A stretch of DNA of 64,000 nucleotides from Hyphomonadaceae bacterium ML37 (lineage in GTDB: Bacteria; Pseudomonadota; Alphaproteobacteria; Caulobacterales; Maricaulaceae). The notes beneath the pieces are model-generated. The model had not been told where the DNA came from and ran no database searches. It saw only the letters and a program-made list of their open reading frames with translations. The position numbers and the translations under genes were made by a program. This document shows, piece by piece, positions 33,889 through 41,933 of the stretch. The stretch lies in NCBI GenBank assembly GCA_027627685.1, contig CP091241.1, forward strand, positions 2,790,396 to 2,854,395. Direction: 5' to 3'. Each line of letters starts with the position of its first letter. The stretch's first letter is position 1.

Positions 33889-34113
33889 ATGACCAAGACA
33901 CTGCTACTCGCCGGGACGTTGGGCATTCTACTCGTCGCTTCGATCGCCTTCGCGATCTGGGGGCTGGGCGGCGGGGATTTGCAGATCACCTGGCACGGGT
34001 GGCTGGCCATGGCCATCGGCGTGGTAGTGTCTCTGGCGGTGGGCGGCGGGCTGATGACGCTGGTCTTCTATTCGGCCCGTCACGGTCATGATGATATCGA
34101 CCGCGAGCCTTGA
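33889..34113 (+). CDS. Small two-helix membrane protein upstream of chpT
   Basis: 74-residue protein with helices at about residues 4-25 and 40-62 and a short polar C terminus (YSARHGHDDIDREP). I do not recognise the family. The pattern LLLAGTLGILLVASIAFAIW followed by LQITWHGWLAMAIGVV resembles small conserved membrane proteins of dimorphic alphaproteobacteria. It lies 56 bases upstream of chpT on the same strand and may be co-transcribed. The upstream 257-base gap contains AT-rich sequence and a TTAC-six bases-TTAA that is close to, but not, a CtrA site. Confidence 0.6.
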   Translation: MTKTLLLAGTLGILLVASIAFAIWGLGGGDLQITWHGWLAMAIGVVVSLAVGGGLMTLVFYSARHGHDDIDREP

Positions 34114-34169
34114 ATGATCGCGCAGCGCGTTAACCTCTGAGGACGCGCGAATCGGCTAAGGCTCGCATC

Positions 34170-34844
34170 ATGAGCACGCACATCATCCCCTCCGCTTCCG
34201 AGCTCGCGGCGCTGCTGGCCTCGCGGGTGTGTCACGATTTCGCAAACCCTGTGCAGGGCATGAACTCGGCGATCGGCGTCCTGGACGATCCCAATGCCGC
34301 CGACATGCGCGAGGACGCGCTGGCGCTGCTGCGCTCGGGCGTGCGCCAGCTGGCCGCCAAGATCGAATATGCCCGGGTTTGCTTCGGCGCCGGCGGAACC
34401 CGCGGCGGCGAAATGAGCCTGACCCAGCTGCAGACTCTCAGCACGCCGATGTTCAGCGAGGCGCGGGCGGAACTGGCGTGGAAATCCACAGACGGCGTGA
34501 TCGACAAGACCGCCGCGCGCATCCTGCTCAATCTGATCTGGCTGGCGGTGGACGCCCTGCCCCGCGGCGGGACTGTCACCGTGGAGGCCCACGCCTCGGC
34601 TGGAGGCGGCGCGCGCCTGCGCGTGGTCTCGGCCGGACCGCGCCTGCGTCTTGATCCATCCTATGTTGTGGCGCTGCGTGGGGAGCGGCCCGAGGACGGT
34701 TTCGACGGCCGTTCGGTCCAGCCCTATTATGCCGGCCTGCTGGCGCGCGAAAGCGGCGGCCGCGCGGAGGCGAGCGTCAGCGAGGAGCGCATCGAGTTCT
34801 CCGCCCTGACCGGTCCCGGGCAGCGCGTGCAGGCGGCGGAGTAG
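34170..34844 (+). CDS. chpT: Histidine phosphotransferase ChpT
   Basis: 224-residue phosphotransfer protein that, in Caulobacter and relatives, passes phosphate from CckA to CtrA and CpdR in the cell cycle. The phosphorylated His is His22 in LASRVCHDFANPVQGMNSAIG; the second half is a degenerate HATPase-like domain (ILLNLIWLAVDALPRGGTVTVEA, then FDGRSVQPYYAGLLARESGG). The length matches Caulobacter ChpT. A TTAACC at 34130-34135 is a possible CtrA half site 34 bases before the start, unproven. cheA begins 102 bases downstream. The pairing with the che operon suggests shared control of motility and cell cycle. Confidence 0.9.
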   Translation: MSTHIIPSASELAALLASRVCHDFANPVQGMNSAIGVLDDPNAADMREDALALLRSGVRQLAAKIEYARVCFGAGGTRGGEMSLTQLQTLSTPMFSEARAELAWKSTDGVIDKTAARILLNLIWLAVDALPRGGTVTVEAHASAGGGARLRVVSAGPRLRLDPSYVVALRGERPEDGFDGRSVQPYYAGLLARESGGRAEASVSEERIEFSALTGPGQRVQAAE

Positions 34845-34946
34845 CCGCCCGAACCTGGCGGTCCCTGCGCAAATTGCCAACGTTGCATTAACCCGGTTCA
34901 TGACACCGTCGAGGATGCTGAACGCACTCCGGCCCCGGGCGATGTC

Positions 34947-37646
34947 ATGGACGATCTGATCGGCGAATTTCTCGCAGAAACCGCAGAGAGTCTCGACGTC
35001 ATCGACGCTGAGCTGGTGAAGTTCGAGGCGAACCCGGGCGACCGGGCCATTCTGGACAATATTTTCCGCCTTCTGCACACCATCAAGGGCACGTGCGGCT
35101 TTCTCGCCCTGACCCGTCTGGAAGCGGTCGCCCACGCCGGCGAGACTCTGCTGGGCCGGTTTCGTGACGGCAGCCGGGCGCCTGACAGCACGGCGGTGAC
35201 GCTGGTGCTCGAGGCGCTGGACCGCATCAAGATGATCCTCGCCGGGATCGAAGCCTCCGGCGCCGAGCCGGAAGGCGACGACCAGGACCTGATCACCCGC
35301 CTTGAAGCGCTGGCCGAAGGGCGCGGCGGGGCAGAGGCGATGGCGCGGCGTGAACCCGAACCGGAGCCCGAACCCGCGCCGGTGGAAGCCGGTCTTGAGG
35401 CTGAGGCGGAAGGCGAGTGGGGCTTTGACGCTGATCTGGGCCGGGCGCTGCGTCCGGGCGAGGTGTCACTGGCCGATCTGGAAGCCGCCTTCCTGGCCAC
35501 GCCGGGTCCTCAGGATGTGGATGACACACATGAGGCGGACGCGGGCGCCGAGGCGAGTTTCGACGATGCCGCTGAGGACGCCGGAGACGAGGCCTGGAGG
35601 GCCGCCCGGCCCGCCAATACGCTGTCAGCCGGCGCCGCCCCGGCGGTAGCCGCGGCCAGCGCACGCAGCGTGGCGACGATCCGCGTCAGCGTGGATGTGC
35701 TTGAAGGCCTGATGACCACGGTGTCCGAACTGGTGCTGGCGCGAAACCAGATGCAGCAACTGGTGAACGCCGCCGATGACAGCGCCCTGAAGGGTCCGCT
35801 CCAGCGCCTCACCTCGGTGACCGCAGAGCTGCAGGACGGGGTTATGAAGACCCGCATGCAGCTGGTGGGCGATGCCTGGCGCAAGCTGCCGCGCATCGTG
35901 CGCGACGCCTGTCAGGACCTGGGCAAGAAAATCCGCCTCATCCAGGAGGGCGAGGACACCGAGCTTGACCGTCAGGTGCTGGAGCTGATCAAGGATCCGC
36001 TCACCCACATGATCCGCAATGCCTGCGATCACGGGATCGAGCGCCCCGACGTGCGCGCCGCCGCCGGCAAGAGCGAGACCGGCACGATCCGCCTGTCGGC
36101 CTATCACGAAGGCGGCGCGATCATCCTGAAACTGACCGATGACGGCGCCGGGCTGGACCCGCAGCGCATCCGGGCCAAGGTCCTTGAAAAGGGCCTGGCC
36201 ACCCCGGAAGAACTGGCGGGCATGACCGAGGCGCAGATCCAGCGCTTCATCTTCGCGCCGGGCTTCTCCACCGCCGCCGCCGTGACCAGCCTGTCCGGAC
36301 GCGGCGTGGGCATGGACGTGGTGCGCACCAATATCGAACAGATCGGCGGCGCCGTTGATCTGTCCTCCACGCCGGGCGCGGGCACGGCGTTCACCATCAA
36401 GATTCCGCTGACGCTGGCCATCATCTCCGCGCTGATCGTGGAGGCGGGCGGCGCCCGCTTCGCCGCGCCGCAATTGTCCGTGCGCGAGCTGGTGCGCGTC
36501 GGCCCGGACGCGCCGGTGAAGGTCGAGACCATCAACGGCGCCCATCTCATCCGCCTGCGCGACCGGCTCCTGCCGGTGGCGGCGCTGGCCAGCGTGCTGG
36601 ACGCGGACGCGGCGGCGACAGAAACCCCCGAAGGCTATGTCGTGGTGCTCGAAGCACCGGGCCGGCGCATAGGCCTGATCGTGGACGATGTCATCGACAC
36701 GGTGGAAATCGTCGTCAAACCGCTCTCCGCGCCCTTGCGCCAGACCGGCGTGTTCGCTGGCGCCACGATACTCGGCGACGGCTCGGTGATCATGATCCTG
36801 GATCCCAACGGGCTGGCGCAGGAATGCGCGCTTGAAGGCGAGGGCGGGGAGGTGGGGGCGGATGCCGCCAATGATGACATGGCCCATGCGGCCCTGCGCC
36901 AGCGTCTGCTGCTGGTGCGGGCCGGCGGTCCGGAGCCCAAGGCCGTGCCGGTCAGCCTGATCACCCGCCTGGAAGAGATCGACGCCAGCGCCATCGAGAT
37001 CGTGGACGGGCGCCATGTGGTGCAGTATCGCGGCCGGATTCTGCCGCTGGCCCACGCCGCAGGCCCCGCCGCCTTCCGCGCCGAAGGCCGCCAGCCCGTG
37101 CTGGTGTTCGCTGAAGACGGACGCTCGGCGGGTGTGGCGGTGGACGCCATTCTCGACGTGGTCGAAGAGGCGCTGGACCTTGAGCTCGGCTCTGACCGGC
37201 CCGGCGTGATCGGCTCGGCGATTGTGCAAGGCAAGGCGACCGAGATGCTCGACATCGCCTGGTACATGGAGCGCGCCTGGGATGGCGCGCCCCAGCGCAG
37301 CGCCGCGGCGCGCACGTCCCGCCCGGCCGTGCTGCTGGTGGAAGCTGACGCCTTCTCCCGGCGCATGCTGGCGCCCTTGCTGGCGGCGGCGGGCTATGAG
37401 CTGACGGTGGCCAGCGGGCTGCACGAGGCGCGCGACGCGGCCCGGATGGGCGCGCGCTACGACGTGCTGGTGGGTGACCCCGGGGCGCTGGCGCGTCTGA
37501 GCGAGGAGGGCCTGTTTGCAGAGGTGCCAAGGCTGGGCGTCGGCGACGGGCATTCAGGCATTCTTGAAGGTTTTGTGGCGATCATGCGCCCCGGCGACCG
37601 GGGCGGTCTGATCGCAGCGCTCGACCAGGCCGCGCGCGCGGCGTGA
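34947..37646 (+). CDS. cheA: Chemotaxis histidine kinase CheA with two CheW-like domains and a degenerate receiver
   Basis: 899 residues. Order: Hpt domain (His44 in RLLHTIKGTCGFL), long acidic linker (about 125-240), dimerisation helices (SELVLARNQMQQLVN, about 260), HATPase with N-box MIRNACDHGIERPDVR (about 353), G boxes DDGAGLDP and SGRGVGMDVVRTNIEQIGG (about 450), a first CheW-like domain (about 485-640), a second (about 645-780) and a terminal receiver-like domain (about 792-899). In the last, EAD replaces the usual acidic pair, DVLVGDPG keeps one Asp, and the conserved Lys becomes Arg (MRPGD), so it probably does not phosphorylate normally. A TTAACC at 34888 is a possible CtrA half site. 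First gene of the che operon. Confidence 0.93.
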   Translation: MDDLIGEFLAETAESLDVIDAELVKFEANPGDRAILDNIFRLLHTIKGTCGFLALTRLEAVAHAGETLLGRFRDGSRAPDSTAVTLVLEALDRIKMILAGIEASGAEPEGDDQDLITRLEALAEGRGGAEAMARREPEPEPEPAPVEAGLEAEAEGEWGFDADLGRALRPGEVSLADLEAAFLATPGPQDVDDTHEADAGAEASFDDAAEDAGDEAWRAARPANTLSAGAAPAVAAASARSVATIRVSVDVLEGLMTTVSELVLARNQMQQLVNAADDSALKGPLQRLTSVTAELQDGVMKTRMQLVGDAWRKLPRIVRDACQDLGKKIRLIQEGEDTELDRQVLELIKDPLTHMIRNACDHGIERPDVRAAAGKSETGTIRLSAYHEGGAIILKLTDDGAGLDPQRIRAKVLEKGLATPEELAGMTEAQIQRFIFAPGFSTAAAVTSLSGRGVGMDVVRTNIEQIGGAVDLSSTPGAGTAFTIKIPLTLAIISALIVEAGGARFAAPQLSVRELVRVGPDAPVKVETINGAHLIRLRDRLLPVAALASVLDADAAATETPEGYVVVLEAPGRRIGLIVDDVIDTVEIVVKPLSAPLRQTGVFAGATILGDGSVIMILDPNGLAQECALEGEGGEVGADAANDDMAHAALRQRLLLVRAGGPEPKAVPVSLITRLEEIDASAIEIVDGRHVVQYRGRILPLAHAAGPAAFRAEGRQPVLVFAEDGRSAGVAVDAILDVVEEALDLELGSDRPGVIGSAIVQGKATEMLDIAWYMERAWDGAPQRSAAARTSRPAVLLVEADAFSRRMLAPLLAAAGYELTVASGLHEARDAARMGARYDVLVGDPGALARLSEEGLFAEVPRLGVGDGHSGILEGFVAIMRPGDRGGLIAALDQAARAA

Positions 37647-37657
37647 AGGACAGCTCA

Positions 37658-38107
37658 ATGGCCACGCAAAAGCTGATCGAATACGTCACCGTCCGCATCG
37701 GCGGCCAAGGCTTCGGCGTGGCGGTCAGCGAGATCCGCGAAGTGTTCAGCCCCCAGGCCATCACCCCTGTGCCGCGCGCGCCGGACGGCGTCGCCGGCCT
37801 GCTCAATCTGCGCGGCCGCATCGTCACCATGATCGACGCCCGGACGCGCCTCGGGCTCGCCGCGCGCCGCGCCGACGAACCGGCGATGGCGCTGGGTCTG
37901 GACGAGGGCGCAGACCTGTATGGGGTGCTGGTCGATGCGGTGGGCGAGGTGCTGCGCCTCGATCCGGCGGCGGCGGATGCGGCGCCCGGCCATCTCGATC
38001 CCCAATGGCGCACCCTCATAGGGGGCGTTCACCGGCTGGAAGACCAGCTTCTTCCCATTCTCGACGTGCGCGCCCTGATCGGGCGGCGCGGCGCACTGGC
38101 GGCCTGA
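37658..38107 (+). CDS. cheW: Chemotaxis adaptor CheW
   Basis: 149-residue CheW, which links CheA to the chemoreceptors. VTVRIGGQGFGVAVSEIREVFSPQAITPVPRAPDGVAGLLNLRGRIVTMID forms the first half (in several blocks from residue 7 to 60), and LGLDEGADLYGVLVDAVGEVLRLD the second; the LNLRG segment is diagnostic. The ATG at 37658 follows AAGGAC by six bases; the GTG at 37643, overlapping the cheA stop, is a possible alternative giving five more residues. It follows cheA and precedes cheY. No chemoreceptor gene is in the window. Confidence 0.92.
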   Translation: MATQKLIEYVTVRIGGQGFGVAVSEIREVFSPQAITPVPRAPDGVAGLLNLRGRIVTMIDARTRLGLAARRADEPAMALGLDEGADLYGVLVDAVGEVLRLDPAAADAAPGHLDPQWRTLIGGVHRLEDQLLPILDVRALIGRRGALAA

Positions 38108-38120
38108 AGGAGGGCGCGTG

Positions 38121-38486
38121 ATGAAAACCTGTCTGGTGGTCGATGACAGCCGGGTGATCCGGAAGGTGGCGCGCAAGATCGTCGAGGATATGGGCTTCGT
38201 GTGCGAAGAGGCCTGCGACGGACAGGAGGCGCTCGCCGCCTGCCGCAAGGCGATGCCCGAAGCGATCCTGCTCGACTGGAACATGCCGGTGATGAACGGG
38301 CTCGATTTCCTGGTCCGGCTGCGTCAGGAGACCGGCGGCAAGAAGCCCGTCGTGGTGTTCTGCACCACCGAAAACGACATGGCCCATATCACCCAAGCCC
38401 TGCGCGCAGGCGCGGACGAATACGTGATGAAGCCGTTCGACGGCGAGATCATCGAATCCAAATTCGCTGAAGCCGGCCTGGTCTGA
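38121..38486 (+). CDS. cheY: Chemotaxis response regulator CheY
   Basis: 121-residue single-domain receiver. Acidic pair VVDDSRV (Asp8, Asp9), phosphorylation site LLDWNMPVMNG (Asp52), Thr in FCTTEND (about 83) and Lys in YVMKPFDGEII (about 103) are all intact. It lacks an output domain, so it is expected to bind the flagellar switch. The ATG at 38121 is used; a GTG just before it is less likely, and AAGGAGGG lies 8 bases upstream. Alphaproteobacteria often carry several CheY proteins; this one is in the main operon. Confidence 0.92.
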   Translation: MKTCLVVDDSRVIRKVARKIVEDMGFVCEEACDGQEALAACRKAMPEAILLDWNMPVMNGLDFLVRLRQETGGKKPVVVFCTTENDMAHITQALRAGADEYVMKPFDGEIIESKFAEAGLV

Positions 38487-38519
38487 GCGGGCGATGATCC
38501 TCCGGGAGCCATACGCGCC

Positions 38520-39599
38520 GTGACCGCCGCCCGGCCCGATACGCCATCCGCGCCGCCCGCAGGGTCCCGCCCGCGCGTGCTGGTGGTGGATGACAGCGCC
38601 GTGGTGCGCGGTCTGGTGGCGCGCTGGATCGAGGCCGACGGCCGGCTGGAGCTGGCCGGGACCTGCCCTGATGGCGAGCAGGGCCTGCGCCGGGCCGCCG
38701 AGCTGCAGCCCGATCTGGTCGTGCTGGACGTGGAAATGCCGCGCATGGACGGGTTGACCGCCCTGCCCCTGATTCTCAAGGCCGCCCCGAAGGCGCGCGT
38801 GGTGATGGCCTCTACCCTGACGCGACAGGGTGCGGAGGTGACGATGAAAGCGCTGTCTCTGGGCGCGGCGGATTTCGCGGCCAAGCCCGGGGCCGGACAG
38901 CTGGGCGGCGCGGACGCCTACCGCATCGACCTTCTGGAGAAGCTGACCGCGCTGTGCCCGCGCCCGGCGCCGCCGCGGCGCGTCACCGCGCCCCTGCGTC
39001 CCGATCAACGCCCGGCGGTCTCTCGCCCATCCCTCATCGCCATCGGCGCCTCCACTGGCGGACCCCAGGCCTTGCGCGAAGTGGTCGCCGCCCTGCCTGC
39101 CGATGCGGGCGCGCCCATCCTGATCACCCAGCACATGCCGCGCCTGTTCACCGCCATGCTGGCCGAGCATCTGTCCCAAGTGGGCCTGCCGGCGGCTGAA
39201 GCTGTGGATGGCGAGGCGCTGCGGCCCGGCCGCATCTATCTGGCGCCGGGCGATTTCCATATGCGGGTGACGCCGGGGCCCGGCGGACTGCACGCAGCAC
39301 TCGACCAGGGCCCCAAGGTGAATTTTTGCCGTCCGGCGGTCGACCCGCTGTTTGTGAGTCTCGCCGAGGCCAACATCCGGAACGTGCTGGCCGTGGTGCT
39401 GACCGGCATGGGGACGGACGGGCGCGAAGGCGCGCGCCGCCTGTATGAGGCCGGCGCCCATGTCATCGCGCAGGACCGGGCCAGCAGCGTGGTCTGGGGC
39501 ATGCCCGGCGCGGTGGTCGAGGCCGGCCTGGCTGACATGGTTCTGCCATTGAGCGAAATCGGGCCGGAAATCGCCCGCCGACTGAGAGGATGGTCATGA
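38520..39599 (+). CDS. cheB: Chemoreceptor glutamate methylesterase CheB
   Basis: 359-residue protein: receiver (residues about 18-135; phosphorylation Asp in LVVLDVEMPRMDG) joined by a proline-rich linker to a methylesterase domain (about 170-355). The catalytic Ser is in IGASTGGPQAL (about 178), the His in ITQHMPRLF (about 205) and the Asp in TGMGTDGREGA (about 298). The start is a GTG at 38520, with GGGAG about 12 bases upstream, needed for a complete receiver. It demethylates chemoreceptors when phosphorylated by CheA. Its end overlaps the cheR start (ATGA). Confidence 0.93.
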   Translation: MTAARPDTPSAPPAGSRPRVLVVDDSAVVRGLVARWIEADGRLELAGTCPDGEQGLRRAAELQPDLVVLDVEMPRMDGLTALPLILKAAPKARVVMASTLTRQGAEVTMKALSLGAADFAAKPGAGQLGGADAYRIDLLEKLTALCPRPAPPRRVTAPLRPDQRPAVSRPSLIAIGASTGGPQALREVVAALPADAGAPILITQHMPRLFTAMLAEHLSQVGLPAAEAVDGEALRPGRIYLAPGDFHMRVTPGPGGLHAALDQGPKVNFCRPAVDPLFVSLAEANIRNVLAVVLTGMGTDGREGARRLYEAGAHVIAQDRASSVVWGMPGAVVEAGLADMVLPLSEIGPEIARRLRGWS

Positions 39600-40420
39600 C
39601 CCAGCTCGCCCCGGCCAAATACGACTATCTGTGCCGCGAGGTGCGCGCGCGCACCGGCCTCGTACTGGGACCGGACAAGGCCTATCTGGTGGAAAGCCGG
39701 CTCGGGCCGCTGGCGCGCCGATCCGGGTTCTCCGCCATCGAGCCGCTGGTGGACGCCATGATGCGCGGCGACAAGGCGATCCACACCGATGTGTGCGAGG
39801 CGCTGGCCACTCACGAGACCTTCTTCTTCCGCGACAAGACCCCGTTCGACCTGTTCGAGCAGGTGATCGCGCCCACGCTGAAGACGGCGCGCGCCGGACG
39901 GCCGTTGAAAATCTGGTGCGCAGCGGCGTCCTCGGGCCAGGAACCCTATTCGCTGGCCATGCTGCTGGACGAGGCGGGCGGGCCCAACGCCGACATCCTG
40001 GCCACCGATATGAGCGGCGCTGTGCTGGAGAAGGCCAGGGCCGGGCTCTACAGCCAGTTTGAGGTCCAGCGCGGCCTGGCCATCCAGCGCCTGGTCAAGC
40101 ATTTCGACCCGGCCGGCGAAGCCTGGCGGGTCAAGGCGCACCTGCGCCAGAAAGTCCGGTTCGAGCAGTCCAACCTGCTGGAGGACTTCTCCCGCCTGGG
40201 GCCGATGGACGTGATCTTCTGCCGTAATGTGCTGATCTATTTCGATATCGAGACCAAATCGAAAATCCTCGACCGGCTCGCGGCGCAGCTGGCGGATGAC
40301 GGCTATCTCATCCTGGGCGCGGCGGAGACGGTTATCGGCCTGTCCGACGCCCTGCGCCCCGTCGAAGGTCATCGCGGCCTGTACGCCCGCGCGCCCATGG
40401 CCGGCCGCGCCGCCGCCTAA
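39596..40420 (+). CDS. cheR: Chemoreceptor methyltransferase CheR
   Basis: 274-residue SAM-dependent methyltransferase that adds methyl groups to chemoreceptor glutamates. The N-terminal helical domain (YLCREVRARTGLVLGPDKAYLVESRL) is followed by the SAM domain with ETFFFRD (about residue 77), IWCAAASSGQEPYSLAMLL (about 104-122), ILATDMS and DVIFCRNVLIYFDIE (about 203-217), all diagnostic of CheR. GAGAGGA sits five bases before the ATG at 39596. It is the last che gene and is convergent with the thioesterase gene, whose stop overlaps its own. Confidence 0.93.
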   Translation: MTQLAPAKYDYLCREVRARTGLVLGPDKAYLVESRLGPLARRSGFSAIEPLVDAMMRGDKAIHTDVCEALATHETFFFRDKTPFDLFEQVIAPTLKTARAGRPLKIWCAAASSGQEPYSLAMLLDEAGGPNADILATDMSGAVLEKARAGLYSQFEVQRGLAIQRLVKHFDPAGEAWRVKAHLRQKVRFEQSNLLEDFSRLGPMDVIFCRNVLIYFDIETKSKILDRLAAQLADDGYLILGAAETVIGLSDALRPVEGHRGLYARAPMAGRAAA

Positions 40421-41340
40421 ACCGCCAGCCCGTCAACCGCCGACGCCTGCAGGGCGGCCAGCGCGTCCGGCTCGACGGGTCTGAGGCGGCGCGTCTCCAG
40501 ATCCAGCAGGGCGCCCACGCCCTCCATGGACCACAGCGGTCCGCCGCTGACCGGGTCGCAGGCCCAGTGCACCAGATGGCGCACATTGCGGCTGGCGCCC
40601 GCGAGGCCCGAGCGCATGACATAGCCCTCGCCCGCCACTGGCCAGCGGCGCATGATCACCCGCGCTTCCAGCAGCACGCTGGCCACATCCAGCGCTGCGC
40701 CGGTGCGGTACGCCTCGTATTGCTCGGGAAAACCGCCGGTGAAATGGACCACGCTGCTGGACGCCTTGCCCAGCGCGAATTCCGGCCGCATCCGGCCGAA
40801 GCGGTCGGCTTCCTGGGCGTTGATGCGGCCGCGTCCGATCTCCTGCAGGCCCAGCGCGTCGGCGCGCGCCACTGATGCGTCAGAGGCCGGCGCGGCTGTG
40901 GACAGAGACCGCGGAATGCTCTCGGCCGGCGCTTCGCCGATCAGGGTGTCGATATGGGCGCGTGTGCGCCCGCTCCACGCGAAGGGACGCGCACTGACCG
41001 GATCGGCGTGATCGAGGCGCAGCCGCATGGTCGCCGCCGTGCGCCCCAGCGCGGCGTGTTCGATGACCAGCACCGCCGTCAGGCTCGCCTCGTCAGAGCC
41101 GGTGATGACGCCGTGGATCGCCAGCGGGGCGCCGGGCCGCGCCTCGGCCAGAAAACGGATATCGATCTCGCGCGCGATCAGCGTCGCCGTGGCGCCGGGC
41201 TGAAACGCCGCGCGCATGTTGAGCGCCTCGGACAGCGCCTCGACGGCCTCCCACGCCTTGGCGAGATAGAAGCGCACATTGAGATGGCCGAGCTCGTCAC
41301 ATTCCCAGGCATTGGCATTGCCGCGCCACAAAGGGATCAT
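40417..41340 (-). CDS. Double hot-dog thioesterase-like protein
   Basis: 307-residue protein with two hot-dog domains. The first (about residues 1-140) starts with IPLWRGNANAWECDELGHLNVRFYLAKAWEAV, where DELGHLNVRFY matches the catalytic region of 4HBT proteins. The second (about 150-300) has SSVVHFTGGFPEQYEAYRTGAALDVASVLLEA and SRNVRHLVHWACD but no obvious catalytic acid. Such tandem hot-dog proteins act as acyl-CoA thioesterases or dehydratase-like enzymes. The ATG at 41340 was chosen to align the first domain. It lies 13 bases downstream of zur on the same strand, so zinc control is possible but not implied. Confidence 0.75.
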   Translation of the reverse strand: MIPLWRGNANAWECDELGHLNVRFYLAKAWEAVEALSEALNMRAAFQPGATATLIAREIDIRFLAEARPGAPLAIHGVITGSDEASLTAVLVIEHAALGRTAATMRLRLDHADPVSARPFAWSGRTRAHIDTLIGEAPAESIPRSLSTAAPASDASVARADALGLQEIGRGRINAQEADRFGRMRPEFALGKASSSVVHFTGGFPEQYEAYRTGAALDVASVLLEARVIMRRWPVAGEGYVMRSGLAGASRNVRHLVHWACDPVSGGPLWSMEGVGALLDLETRRLRPVEPDALAALQASAVDGLAV

Positions 41341-41353
41341 GCGCGCCTCCCGC

Positions 41354-41791
41354 TCAGGCGTTCTGGCTGGCGGCGGCGCACGCGGCGCAATGGCCATAGT
41401 GCTCGATCACCGACCGGCTGACCTGAAACCCGCCCGGTCCTGCGGGCGCGGCGTCCTTGCGGTGACGCTCCTCCACAAGACCGCAGGTCTCACACACATA
41501 AAGCTCCGCCGTGCCGCGCCCGCCTGCATGCACGCAGGCGGTATAAGCATTGAGCGCCTCGACGCGGTGGGCCAGGCCCGCCCGGGTCAAAAAGTCCAGC
41601 GCCCGGTAGATCGTCGGCGGCTGGGCCGCAGCGCCGGGTTTGAGCGCCGCCAGCAGATCATACGCCTTCACCGGCGCATTGGCTTCCAGCAACAGCTCCA
41701 GCACCCGCTTGCGCACGGGCGTCAGGGCCAGGCCCCGGCTCCGGCAGATCCGCTCGGCGGCGGACAATGCGCGACTCATCTCCTCGGTCAT
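41354..41791 (-). CDS. zur: Fur-family zinc uptake regulator Zur
   Basis: 145-residue Fur-family repressor. The winged helix includes LTPVRKRVLELLLEANAPVKAYDLLAAL and PTIYRALDFLTRAGLAHRVE. Two Cys pairs, CETCG and HCAAC, form the structural zinc site, and AYTACVHAGGRG holds a sensor-site Cys and His. The missing HxHF-like segment common in iron-responsive Fur, together with the divergent ZnuD-like receptor, supports Zur. The ATG at 41791 follows AGGA by eight bases; another ATG three codons earlier is possible. Divergent from the receptor gene across 142 bases, which contains a Zur-like inverted site at 41902-41917. Confidence 0.86.
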   Translation of the reverse strand: MTEEMSRALSAAERICRSRGLALTPVRKRVLELLLEANAPVKAYDLLAALKPGAAAQPPTIYRALDFLTRAGLAHRVEALNAYTACVHAGGRGTAELYVCETCGLVEERHRKDAAPAGPGGFQVSRSVIEHYGHCAACAAASQNA

Positions 41792-41901
41792 GAAGGGCAT
41801 CCTAAACGGGTCCGGCGCGCCGGGCGAGACCTCACGCAGGCGTGATTCCGCAGGCGGATGACCGGCTTGCCACAGAAGAGGCGTTACAGTATCACACCGG
41901 C

Positions 41902-41917
41902 TCGTAATAATATAACA
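41902..41917. promoter_or_regulatory. Candidate Zur operator
   Basis: TCGTAATAATATAACA reads as an imperfect inverted repeat. Read on the other strand, it is TGTTATA-TT-ATTACGA, where the first half is the classic Zur half site and the second matches in four of six positions. It lies 17 bases before the receptor ATG in an AT-rich stretch. By eye only, without a scoring matrix. Confidence 0.4.
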
Positions 41918-41933
41918 ATCCGGAGCCGTCCCC

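Noticed and set aside
34130-34135. TTAACC before chpT, and again before cheA at 34888-34893, as CtrA boxes
   Set aside because: Only half sites; the full TTAA-7-TTAA arrangement is absent, so they are mentioned only as possibilities.
35625-37553. Long open frame on the - strand under cheA
   Set aside because: Opposite a well-supported CheA gene; Arg/His/Gln-rich without motifs.
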